From Phytoseiulus persimilis (lineage: Eukaryota > Arthropoda > Arachnida > Mesostigmata > Phytoseiidae), in the NCBI GenBank assembly GCA_037576195.1, contig CM075102.1:21076745-21140744 (forward strand): 64,000 bases of DNA. The letters run 5' to 3'. The notes under the pieces were generated by a model, which was given only the letters and a program-made list of their open reading frames with translations, was not told the DNA's origin and searched no databases. A program made the position numbers and the translations under genes. Below are positions 1-12,035 of this stretch, piece by piece. Numbering within the stretch: the first letter of the stretch is position 1; every line of letters begins with the position of its first letter.

Positions 1-3000
1 TGATGTGCAAGCCTGGTGCTGGTTCGCTCACTCGAGCTTCAGTGACGCCTCGTTTTACTCCAATGCGGCCGTATGAAGCTTTCATGTGCGCGTAGATGGG
101 GAGCTGTTGTTGTTGTTCCGACGTAATGCGCGAGCGTTGTGTATGCAGGAGGCTGACATGTGGGCTATCTTCGAGCTCGACAAGAGTGGTTCGCCTGCTC
201 AGCGGCTCCCTCGTCCGTCCGTCGCTCCATGTGAGCGAGCCTGCCTGCCATCGTCCATCCGGTCGCCATTGGTCTACACTGGCCGGTGTCGGCTCGTGAA
301 GCTATCCGCTAGCTTGTCCTCAATGCTGTTGCCATAAGGGAGTTTTGCGCCAGCGCCTCGAGTTGTCGTCGTCGTCGTGTTGATCCTGATCATACTCCTC
401 TGTCCCTAAACGCCTAAGACGGATGACCGTGGCGCGTTGATCTTAATGCAGCCAGTGAAAGCAGTACCATCACAAGCAGTTTGGCCGGACGGTCAGCCGC
501 TTGCTCTGGTGGAGGGCAAAACCGCGGGAGGAAAACCAAAAGAGGATGAGGAAAGCGGAGGAGGGGGCGGCATGCTGCGTCTCCCGCGCACCGCTCCCGG
601 CCAATGCATTGTGGAACAGCGGGTTGGCTGTTCCTTGCTGGCGGTTTGGTTAGCTGGCGGGCCGTTCCAACCACCAACGGCCACCTGCGGGGTGCTGATG
701 GAGCACTTTGACATGGCGGCCGCCGCGTCGTCGGCAGCGTCGACGACAGCGAGGACGAATTCAATCCTGCAAAAGAAGTGAATGCACCTCGCAGCGGTAG
801 TGCGGCTATTACTTCATTGGACCGACTCGGCAGCACTTTCGTCGTCGCCGAGACAGCTTCCGCCGCTGGCAATATTGGTTCGGATTGTGAGGAAACACTT
901 TGACCGCCCACTGCGTACTCAACACAGGCAGAAACAGCATCATCGATTTTGAATCGACCGACTCAATTTATCTCGCCGTTAATCTTCATAACAGAGCTGC
1001 CTTGGAGGCCGCTGAGCTCGGTCTGATGTCGAGGGACTGTATTCCCCGCTCCGGACGTTTATTCTCGGATTGGATCGCTCGTTTTGAGTCGGGACGCTGT
1101 CAAGAAAAAAGAGAAATCTATTCCTTCCCGTTTTCTTGTCCCAATCGAACACTGACCGAGGAACCATTCAAAGGGGAGGCGTACGCGAACGAAGAATCGG
1201 AGCATCCCGATGCGGAACGTTGGAGAATCGCGAAGGGCTCCAGTGATGACGATGTAAGTACTGCTGATGGAAATGGGCAAGGAATGCTCGAGTACATCTA
1301 CCCGACTCGGAATTGATTATTTTTATGCTCTGGGTTACCCGACATCTCTGAAATGTTACCGCGATACACTGGTGGTTCTTCGCCCCGTCGCGGAACGCCT
1401 CCGATTACCTATCTCGTTGCACTGAAAACTGATTCGACGTCAGAGTGCCTTCCACGTGAACACGATGACATCTAGTGGTCGGCGAAGTTCGTCACGGGAA
1501 CGTGGCATCGGCGCGATGGCTGTCTCAGAAAGATGCAGCCGCCGTCAATTCCGGGCCCCGTCGTTGGTCTCCTCCTCTCGCTCATTGTCTGGCGAATCCC
1601 TGAACGATTCTCCCGGAATCAGAAAATTTCGAGGGGAATCTGCTGAGCCCAGCGTCTCAGCATGCGTGCGCGGACCGAGCCGGAGCGGACATGGCAGTAG
1701 CCGCAGCGGGTTAAACATGTTCCTCGACTCGCTCCTCGGTCGTGCGTCCAGACCCCTGACACGGTTCTTAGACGAGAACGCTTCTGCTGCGTGACTGGCC
1801 TTTTGTCCGGTGGAGAGCGGAGGACTCGTTCTCTCAGCCGACATGACGAATTTCGCCGGAGTGTTCCCTAGCGCACCAACGACGGATGGAGCAGGCGAGG
1901 AACGTACAAAACGGATATTGAAATTCGACGCCTTAGGGAACTTGAGCTTCTGACCGTAGGAAGGTTCTACGGAGATGGATTTGCAGATTGGCAAGCTTGC
2001 TTACCTTGCCTCCAGAATTGAGGAATCTCCGTCGATTAGAACCATCTTCCATCGTGAGAGGCCACTTGAGGAGGGAAATCCTGACAGAATCCCGACGTTC
2101 ATAATCTCTGACGGAAGCTCTGACGGTGGATCTTATTGCTGTAGACACTCCCGAAGTCTGCGGAAGTCCTCAAGGTCCTTGACACAGAGGTTGGAAGTGG
2201 ATCGGCGGCTTCGAGGCTTGACATCTCAAGAACATACGTCTCCATGGAATCAGGCAGTCGTCTATCCCCGATCGAGAATTTCGGTGTCTTTGAGAGGTCT
2301 GCCTCTTCGCTTTCGTTCGGACAGAAACCGTCGAGCACAAAGCTCAGTAGAACCCCAGCAAGCAAAGCTCTAAGAAGCTACCTTTGAGAAGAAGTTCAAG
2401 TTTGACTCAATGCTGGGCTCAACGTTCAGCGCTGCTGCAGGACTATTTCCCTTTCGAAGTCAAATTTCAGCTTGTTACAAACTTGCAGCATGGCAACTTT
2501 ATTTCTCTCTCTCCTACTCCATGCCTTGTTCCTCTCAATCGCTCTCGGAGACGCGGGCTCGCTCCACACAAGGGGAACTTTCGACGAGGCAGTAGCTCCC
2601 ACCACAAAAACCCGTGACCTAAGGGATTCATGGGCAACCCAGTCGCGGGCTGAAGCTCCGGGCCGCTGGATCTTCTCTCTCGGAAAATCAGCTCCTCTGC
2701 TCGCGCTCTCTACATGTTCAAACTTTCTCCCTGTGTTTCCGACTCCTCGGCTGATCCATGGAACAGACCAAACAGAGACGTAATTTCGAACATCTTCCTC
2801 GGTAGATGTGTGTGCTCGCGTTCAGGGTTCGTCTTGAACGAGATCTCCACAAACACTAGACCGTTCTTTTGGATCCCTGTCTCCGCCATGATGATGCCTC
2901 CCAATTCAATTTCGTCCCGAGGCACTTCTAGCACTCGGCGCAGTTTGAACGCTTCGTTTTTCCTCGAATGGCACATTGTGCGCGGGGAACGCAGATGTGG

Positions 3001-6000
3001 CCGCTCTCGGGCCCGGAGAGGATCTTGTTCAGCTGGTTTCGCACTTCGTTCTTCGGTCTGCCGACTCGGAATGGGATCTGAGCTGGAGCAGAAGCCAGAA
3101 AGCAGATGGCATGGGAGACAGCAAAAGACCCCGGAGTTCGTCCTGAGTTCTCGTTTTCTCCCAGGCTTTGCATTGTTTCCACTCATCTCAACAGCCCTCC
3201 AAGTTCACAGAATTCCATTCCGTCCTCTATAGCCCGCCCATCCATTTCCTCCTTTCAACGGTCACAGCACGTTGCGGTTGTTGCTCGTTGCTCCGCCACT
3301 CCCCCTGCGCCCCCTTTCCTCCTGGGATCTCCCTTTGTCGGCGCATCCTAGGCATTTTCCTATGTTGTTGGTCTTCATGACATCTTCATACGTACGTCCA
3401 TTAAAACTTGTAATGAACGGATCTCCAATCGCCCGAGTGCGACAATGCGTTTGTGAACAGCGAGCATCGATTGATTCGAGAGCCAGTCACAAGGGTTCCA
3501 GCCTGCTGCAGAACTGGAGCTCGGCTATGTCTCGCCAAGATTGACAGGTTCAACACCTGTCTCATATTCAGTGAAGTTTTCGAATGGCACGACGGAAGGC
3601 GTCGCTGACCAGTTCGTCCCTTTGATATCTTCATTCTACTTTCTGATCGAAGGTGAGGTGACGCGCCCTCCGATTCAGAGAGCGCAAGGAATCTACGTGC
3701 CTGGCGCTCCGATTTTTGAAGTTGTCCTCCTCTGCTCCCCATCGTCGGCGGCTTCCGAGACAAACCGAGTAGAAAAATTGTTCAGAGAATGAATTGCACG
3801 ATCGAACAACGCTCGACTACGTATGGCTGTTTGGCAGCAGTTGAGTTGAAGTTGGCTGATCCGTATGCTTTGAGTCGTCGTCTTTGTTCAAAAGCTGCGC
3901 CGCTCAGTCGAGTTTGTATCAATTCGATCGTACACAACATCTTCTTTCTCGTGCCCGTCTTTCCTTCTTCTACTCGTTCCAACAACGCCGCCGCCGGATA
4001 GACAAAAGAAACGGAAGTCAGTCAGCATCGAAACCCCGCCGCCGGTTGCAGCGGCAACGAATCCGGCGATCGCGGCCACTGAGCCGTTTTATGGACAGGG
4101 AAAGGGGTGGGGCACACACAGCCAAGAATCGCGATTGAAGTTTTTCTTGGCCGTTCTTCTTTCCGTGCATTTGAACCCCTTCCCAACACCCCCCCCCCTC
4201 TCGCGAATGCGTGTAACCCACACCTCCTCGATATCACCAGCCCCTAGGTCCCCCTCTCCGAAAGTGTAACGGCCGGATAGCAGTCCCCCCCCCCCCCACA
4301 GGTGAGGATCGTTCGATTCGCGGCTGTCGCAACTGTGTTCACAGGGAGTCGTCCGATCCGCGGAGCCGCGCGAACAAGGGTCTTGCTCGCAGACCGATTT
4401 CCATACGATCTATTCTTGTGTCTCCGGGGGGGGGGGGGGCGGCCAAAAATAAAGAACTGCGGGACGGTGCGCTCGTTGGAAAATCAATCGTGTTCGCTTG
4501 AGGGTTCTGTTGTGCCCACGACGGAGTGCTTGACTTAGTTGCGTCAACCCACTCCGCTCGTTCGATCGGCAATCGTTTGAACAAGTTGTCGGTTCCTTTC
4601 CTCATGAATTTCAATGCCGGTGGCGACGCACACGCCGCTGGTAGACCTGTGGAAACACCTGGAGAGGTGACCAGGAGGGCAGCCCCGGGGAAGGGGATCG
4701 GAGCCCGCGCGAACTGAATCGCGGCTTCGGAAAAGGAATCTCGATGGGGCATCAGGCGGTGTTCCAATATCGAATCGCACAGGTCGACATGGATTTGAGC
4801 GCATTTTCCCCGGACGTGGAGTTGGGTTCGGCTTTCATTATGGTCAATGGACTCGACTGATGGGGTTTTTCGCTCTCGATTCGCGCTTCTTCCCGACAAC
4901 AGATAAATCTGTCCCGGGCTCTCCGTCGGCATGAACCTCTCACAGATTGGGAAAGATTTCAAATTGAAATCGCCTCAGGGTGACCAGACCCACAGAGCAG
5001 AAGTCAAGAAAGGAATGGAATTCGGGACGCCTCGTGAGTCGAAAAGGTTCCTATGACGATGTCTGCTCCAACGGTTCGTTGGAGCGCCACGTCGTCGGGA
5101 GTTTTGCCACTCGAGAACGCGCGCCAACCATGGACCGTCCCGACATTCCGCAGGAGAAGCCAAGCTGACAGACAGTTCATCCCATCGTCTGGCAGCCCCA
5201 GTCCTCGCACTAGCTCGGGCCTCAATGCTCACTGTCGACCCCGTTCCCCTGAAGGTCCATGATTGTTCACTTCATAATCGTTCGGTCCAGCCGACGATTT
5301 CAGACGGGCAGCGAGTTTCGGCTGGACCTCGTGGAACTTCGCCAAAAAGCAATTTGAGGGGCCGAGCTTGATGGAATTACTCCTCCAATCTTCCTCCGAA
5401 CGGCTTCCGAACAATCTTGGGACGCTCCTTCGAACTTCGGGTCGGGCTGCTCTGTGGACGTCGCAAACTCGTATAAACGGATGATGTTCCCCGCTCACAG
5501 TTGACTTCCGTTTAACCGCTGGACCTCGGGATTCGTCGATTCGGATTCAGCTGTCCACTCGCGATTCGAACATCCCGAGGACGGAAAGAGGGAAAGGCGG
5601 AATTGGTTTCCAATCCCAAACTGTTCATTCTATTGTCAGAACGCGCGTTCTTCCGAGATTTATTCGAGACTGGACAGAACGAAATCCAGAGAGAGAGAGA
5701 ATCCTCCTCGAGTCCTGATATTCCTGCCGCTCTGGAATATCTCTGGAACTTCACCGTGCGCGTGCGATTCGCATCAGGAATCAGCGCAACATTCCTCTCG
5801 AGCGTGTTTGTCACGAATCCGTTCGAGTTGCTCAAGTTTGCCCGATGTTTGCGAAGCTGGCGGAGAAGGCACGAGTTCGTCCTCGGAAAAATTGGAATCA
5901 TTTTGCTGCAGAGGTGGTTTCGCTCGGTCCGCTCCGACCAACGAGAGCTCATGCGAGAATGCGCTCGCGTTGCGTACCAGCCACCCGAACTCGCCCACGG

Positions 6001-7395
6001 CATCGATTGAAACGGTTTTTTGCTCTTTGGATGGTTGCCACGCAGCTTGGCTCGTCGCTCCATGCTGACTTTCCGGCAGCGGGTGGCTCCCGGGCGGGCC
6101 GCTCGCTGTATAGGACTCTGCCTAGTCGCGGCAGACCGAGCGGCCAACCGAGCACGGGAGTCGCCTCGTACACCTACCCACAGTGAGATGAGGGAGTTCA
6201 CTCTACCGCCTCATGGGTTGGTTGCCTGCGAAGTGTTTTCTCGTTGTTCTATCTCCTCCATCTCGGCTTGCTCGCTGGTTCCTTCGTTCACTCAATGGGT
6301 GACTTGCTGGCTGGCTGGCTGGCTGGCTGGCCGGCAAGATTCCCACGACAATGGCCCAGACGCACAAAGCGAATTAGCAACTCAGCGAATTCTTTCGAAG
6401 CCGTTCCTCGCACCGCCTACCAGCTTCCAAGGGCGAACGTTTCCTCCCCGATGTTTCTGACACGAGAATGAGAGGAACGGAGAATATGGGAGGGAACGAG
6501 AGAATGACCTAGAGATTGATTGGAAAGAAACAATCGTCGAGAGGCTTCGAAATTTCGGATCGCCTGAATTGCGAGCTTGAGAATACACACCAAAACCAAG
6601 TGGATCCACGGAACGACTACGTGGAAGGTTCCATGGCGCTGATTTTAATTCGTGCCCCCCAGCCGATTGCGGGAATCAGGAGCTGGAAGACGAAGGGGAA
6701 AAATCCTCGACATCGCCCGGACGGAATGAGAATCACTGGAAGAGCTTAAACCGCTCGGTCGTCTCGGCGGTTCGCTAGCTTCCTGAGATTCGTTCCTTCC
6801 CAAACCCCGCTCGAATAGAGAAGTGGGTTCGGGATCTGAATTTGAGCTCCCGAACTTCTAGATGCTCAGATCCAAGGGTTGTGAAACATATTCGGATCGG
6901 TCTGGCGCGGATTCAGACAAAAGAAAGCCGAACAAAGTCACGTCTCGTTCCACGAAATCACAAAACGCGAAGTAGTATTTCGTCTGACTCCAAAAGTATT
7001 CGAGCAACCCTTTGCGTCCTCGCAGTTGGATATTCTTTCTGGCTCGACGAGAGACGGAGGATCATAAGCTTGAGGAGGAAGCGAGTAGAAACGATTTTAT
7101 CCAAAAGTTGTAGCAATCTTCGTCGCGGAGAGGAAATCTGACTCGAAGTGCACAAGGGCGGTACACGCTGACTGCGCCTCGCGTTCTGAGTCCGATGTCA
7201 TTTCTGCGTTTTATTCTTTCAAGCGAGAGAGAAACGTTCGCCCGAAGATGGCGGCCATCTGCACGGACCAAAAGGGATGGAGAATGGAACGGAAATATCG
7301 AGAAAAGAAAATATTCAGAGCACCGATGGAAAAACTGAGCGGAGACCGAACGGGCGTTGCATCCCACCTCTAACCGTTGGCTGTTCCTTTTCCAG
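1..7395. other. Upstream or intron sequence, no exon recognised
   Basis: The exon at 7396 begins with the last two bases of a split codon, so a coding exon must lie upstream. It should carry the N-terminal half of the same Ig domain, with the first cysteine and the core tryptophan. I found no such sequence with a matching phase-1 donor here. The best donor-like site, GTAAGT at 1254, follows a frame with no Ig motif. The stretch holds a 13-base C run at 4285-4297, a 14-base G run at 4426-4439 and a CTGG repeat near 6306-6331. It is probably intron, though alternative first exons cannot be excluded. Confidence 0.6.
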
Positions 7396-7560
7396 GTGAC
7401 GACTTCCAGTCGATTGCCTCCAGTCCGCGAATCCACGTCCTGGAGAACGGCTCTCTGACCATTCTCTCGGTGGAGCGTTCTGATCAGGGCCAGTACATCT
7501 GCGAAGCGAGCAACACAGTGGGCCCATCGGCGACCGTCGCAATCGCACTGTCCGTTAAAT
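7396..7560 (+). CDS. Dscam: Dscam exon A: C-terminal half of Ig8-like domain
   Basis: This exon encodes 54 full codons between a good acceptor (TTCCTTTTCCAG) and a GTGAGT donor, phase 1 on both sides. It shows the closing half of an I-set Ig domain: a run reading VLENGSLTI, then a spaced D-Q-G-Q-Y-I-C with the second disulfide cysteine, then A-S-N-T-V-G. This matches the end of the Ig8 domain of fly and human Dscam, which precedes Ig9 and FN1, and the next exons supply exactly those. The partner half with the first cysteine is missing from the window. The domain would be extracellular. Confidence 0.9.
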
Positions 7561-10500
7561 GTGAGTTTCCGCAAACCTTCGGCAGATCGTCTAAATAGAA
7601 AAAGCTTGCGGCTTCGTCCCCTTTTCGAAGGGGCTCGGCGGGATGATATCGCGCCGTTTGATAGAGATGAAGACAAACATCGACGTGAGGACCCCGAAGA
7701 GGAGTTCCTCGGGAAGGGCTCGAGCGTCTGACTCGACGAAGTCGCATCCTCCTGGATGAAGCTCGGTAATCCGCTCCAAACGAGAGAATCATTCGGTGTT
7801 CTCCGGTTGCGAGATTCCTCTTCTGAAACGACAGAAGCCAGCTGTGCTCACCTGAACGAGCCCGCGCCCCGTCATCGCGTTTTCGGCTGACGGCGGAAGC
7901 GGCCGCGCAGCACGCGGTAGTGATAAGCGGATTATCTCTGGGGATCAGCCGAACTTCGTCGAGCTACGAGCGTGATTTGACGAACGCCTCTGCGCATCAA
8001 CCAGAACGAATCTGGGTCGAGAGCGGTGCCGCGCAGCCTAACGCAGTGATCGTCGACGGAGCGTATTGACGGATTCACTCCGGATAACAATCCGTCTCCG
8101 AGAGGGAAACACTCCGGCCGTTCGGCAACGTCTGATCCCATATCACAGGGGCACGGTGCATACAATGTATCGATATTGTATCGCTCTCTGTTGTAAAAGT
8201 GCGAGAGATTCGAACGTTCCGCCGCATGATTTCCGTTCGCTCTCACGGAGGAGCTGGACAAAGTGATGACGGGAGGAGAGGGACGAGCCTACTCAGCGCA
8301 TTGACTCGACGGAACGTTGGGAGTCGCGAGAGCGACAGACGAGGAGCTGTTCTTCCGTGATTGTTTCCTCGTACTTAATCTATCACAGAGCGTGGATGGT
8401 TATGAGTTACATGGCTTCCTTCTCGTCGTAAAACGCTCCTTATTTCATCAGAAAAATGGAGCAGACCAGGCGGAGGAGGGCGCTGAAAACCCTCGTGGTG
8501 TCTGGGCTCATTTTCGAGATCTGGAACTTTGAAGTACGGCAGCTTGAGCTATACTGGGGTGATGGCGAAAAATCCGTGCTTGGAACTCGCGGCAAATGAT
8601 GCACTGTGAAAGGCGGAACGGAGCGAGACTGCTCGCCGAGGAATATCGGAATGGAAAAAGGCGATAGATTTTTTGCTCGCGAGAAACACAGCGGTGGAAG
8701 CAACACAGCTAGCAGGGCAGGCGAGCGAGCGAGCCGGCGAGCGGGAGCTCGGGCGGGCGAGTTGAAAGATTCGCTTTTTCCTCCGTGGTCGGCTGTTTTC
8801 GGGGACCTTGGTGATCGCTCGCAATCCATATTCTCCTCTCGGAGTCGCTCTCCTCCCAACTCTGTGGATTCCCCGCGGCCCGGACTCACTTTCCCGCAAC
8901 CTTCTGCTCGTCATCTCAACCCCCGCCTCTAAATCGCTCGCTCCATTGTCAGATAGTCATTCCTTTCAGTGGCACACTCTATGGCCTTGAGGCTTCCCCC
9001 CCCCCCCCCTACCCACTCCCTCGGCAGCCCGGCAACGGGGATTGAAGCCGTTCTGAACAAGCGGTCTTGACGGGATAGTCTGCCATCAAGTTATTGATGC
9101 GGCTCGTTTTTCCTCTTCGAGATTTCTCTCTTCAGCTCTGCTTGTCGAACGAATCCGAAATCGCTCGGCGTCGGCAGTCGGAACTCAACCATCCAGCACT
9201 CTGACAGAAGTCCGGTGGTGGTGGTTTCGTTCACGATCTCAGTCGACCGCCCGATGGTTCCCCGGCGCCGCTGCGTCGCGTCAACACATCGTCGACCACC
9301 CTCACGAGGATACCCTCCGAGATTCTCCTGATCGCTGTTTGCCTGGCTCATTTGATTCAGTGATTGCCGTGCAGGCCCCGTGTCCGCTCGGGCGCGGCTC
9401 CGCGGCGGAGCTGGATTCTCAATTTGTCGGCAGTGCTGAAACTTGTCTTGAGGAAATCACGATAAGGGGCGATTTCAGCGCGGGCGTGCGCGACGATTCG
9501 TTTCTACTTCACGCGGGAACGTCACACGAGCTCGACTTGGAACAGACTCTGACGCCGTTTCCTTGCAGCCATGGAAAAATGGAGCGCCGACCAAAACTCG
9601 ACTCTGAACACATCCACGAGAGCGATGCGTGAGGGCGAGCTCGCGCCGCATGGTTTCGAGCTGCGCGCATCAGTTGACTCCGGTGGCCGTCAGTAGGAGT
9701 GGGTTCAGTGGGTTCCGCTGGTGTCAGAAACTCACACCGTCCTGCTCAACTCCATTTCCTCCAATCGACTGGGAGATGGTGACCCCTGGAACCTGTTAGG
9801 CGATAAACCAGGCCAATGCAGGCCGAAGCTTTTTTTCTGGTTGTACGACTGGGCCTCGTGAAGTTGTCTAGTACAGAGAATTACTGACCAGCGATGAATG
9901 CCAACGAGACTCGACTTCTGGCGTTTGACTGCCGCATCCCTGTCGGGAGTGGAGCCCACTTCCTGCAGATCCGCAGCTTCAATCCTCATCGGCTTGTTGT
10001 CTTGAATCGATGTCGCGAAGCATCGAATTATTTCGTAGCAATGTCGCAGAAGTGTGTCTGTCCGGATCGGGGTTAGGGTCGGGTGTGCTCGCATGTGTGT
10101 GCTCAGACGTGTGAATCAAAACAGTGGGGACTCGACTACGGTCGTGTATCGGCCTTGCAGGGATGTCGTTGGTAACTTCGGGTCTCAATCGGAAATACAA
10201 TTTGCGCTGCTACTTGAGCGTTTGATGCTCTCGACGTGTTCTTCGCGGGCAGCGCTCCGTGGATGGGCCGTATGCGTTGACTGGTGGCCTTTGTTCCGTC
10301 GAGAGACTTTTAGAGTATAACTCGTCCCTCCCGTTTCTCGGAGGGCATCTTTTTCCTCTGCTCGAACGGGTGGCCTGTCCGTCCCTCCCACAACCGGCTC
10401 GAGTTGCAACAGGAGTCCTCCTGTGTAGGTTCCCGAGTCCCTAGACCCTCTTCACTCACTTTCCCCTCCATATTGAAATATCATCCATCGTCTGCTCAAA

Positions 10501-11330
10501 GGTATAGTAGCGTAGGCGGCTCCGGATTCAATTCCTTTCTTCGAGTGTTCCTCCCTTCCTCCTCATCGCCGGGTTGCCGAGTCGCAGCCTGGAAACACCC
10601 AGCCTTCGTTTGGTCGCCTCGAAGAGTCCCGCTTCTCCAGTACTCGCTTACCTTGCCAAACCGTCAGGCTTCGTCCCCTCCGCCGGTCCCCTCACATCTG
10701 TTTCCCGTTCTGACCTCCTCCTGATCCCCTTCGGAGTCGCTTCTGATGCGAAAGCGACCTATATGCCCCTCCTTTCACAGAAGTTCCTCTCGGCGTCTTC
10801 TTGAAGGTCTGAAACGCCTCGCTCGCGTCCCCTGCCGTCTCCGCTTTCTTCTCGATGAAACTCCTTGGCCGCCGTGGGCACTCCTTATTGGACTTCGCGG
10901 CGGCTTTAGAAGCTCCACTGACAGCTTTGTAGTCGTCTCCAAGGAGCAAACTAGCTCTTCTCCTCCTGCGTCTCGGGAGAAGACGGGCAGGCGTCGGGAT
11001 AGTTGGGCGACTGCTGTACGGTCAAGCGACAGTTCTCACAGATGTCAACCTTTCAACTCGGTCGGCTCCCTGTCGCAGATAGCCGAAAGTTCCCCGCGAG
11101 GGGTCTCGCTGCGGCCGGGCGCCTCTGTTTGATGAGTCGGCTCCCCGACCTTCGCGCGAAACTCTGTCATCTTTTTCTCGTCTTGAAACCAGCGCCTCCC
11201 TCACGTCGGTGCAAGAAGTTGGGGCGAAACGCCATCGATACCTCTGTCGGGTCGCTGCATCCGGTGTGAATGGAGAGCGCTTGCTTCGCACTTGGTGGCA
11301 ATTTGTGCACTTGTCGTCTCGTTTCCTCCC

Positions 11331-11357
11331 ACGACGACGACGACGACGACGACGACG
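11331..11357. repeat. (ACG)n triplet microsatellite
   Basis: About nine uninterrupted ACG units lie in the first large Dscam intron. The reverse strand reads as CGT units and creates a poly-valine stretch in a chance frame, which should not be read as a protein. Confidence 0.9.
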
Positions 11358-11976
11358 GCTCGCACAGCAAGAGTGAGTGAGTGAGTCTGCGAGCCGGCGG
11401 CCGACAGGCCAGCGTGCGAGCTGGCGCGGCCCACGGGGATATGCGTGTACACGCTTATTATTCGGCACGGCAACAATCTCATTATGCTTATTTATTACAA
11501 GTCTTTTTAGCTTTGCCACCGCCGCAACTGCCACCCACCCTGTTTGTCTCACCACACAGTCATTTGGCGGGTGCAGAAAAAAGAAACCAGAGAAAAACTT
11601 CGCCGCTCGCATCGTCGCCGACGCGACCACGACCGCCGCAGCCTTGAGTTGGTCCTCATCTGACTCGGGGTTCCGAAGCAACCACCCAGAGATCAGCTGT
11701 AGTTTCGGCGTGAGCACGGTGGGGAGCTTCACTCGTAGTAAGCTTTTCACAGGCGTGTTCGGTCAATCGCAATCAGCGTGACTATCTCGGACTCCTTGCG
11801 AGGAACTTCGTGATTGTGATCTTCGTTCTCGCACTCAAGTTCCACTCTTCTCATCTCGCAATGAAAAAATGACGCTTCAAAGAGCTAGGAATCACATGCA
11901 AAACAGCGACGGTGATCGACAATTTTCGGGAACACGTCTGACGTAGCTTCCAGTTCGCGTAGATTCCAAGTCGGGT

Positions 11977-12035
11977 GGGCGAGTTGCTCGAAGGATTAGA
12001 AGGTGGGCTCTCACCTCCCGATTCGAGTCCCGGAG
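11977..12035 (+). repeat. tRNA-Glu-like fragment (SINE head or tRNA pseudogene)
   Basis: The sequence contains a CTCTCAC segment at 12008-12014, identical to the anticodon loop of tRNA-Glu(CUC). It is flanked by partly pairing arms (GTGGG and CTCCC). It is followed at once by GATTCGAGTCCCGG at 12020-12033, a good internal B-box and T-arm. GGATTA upstream resembles the D-arm side of the same tRNA. There is no proper acceptor stem and the variable region is gone, so this is a decayed copy or the head of a tRNA-derived SINE, not a working tRNA gene. Confidence 0.45.

Noticed and set aside
900-1253. Open frame ending at a GTAAGT donor, considered as the missing Ig half-exon
   Set aside because: It has no cysteine-tryptophan spacing of an Ig domain and leaves in the wrong phase for exon A.
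3541-3650. Possible exon ending AAG then GTGAGG with phase-1 fit
   Set aside because: The translation has no Ig or FN3 motif and the acceptor lacks a pyrimidine tract.
11022-11750. 242-codon open frame on the minus strand
   Set aside because: It runs through the (ACG)n repeat and has biased R-rich composition; no recognisable domain.
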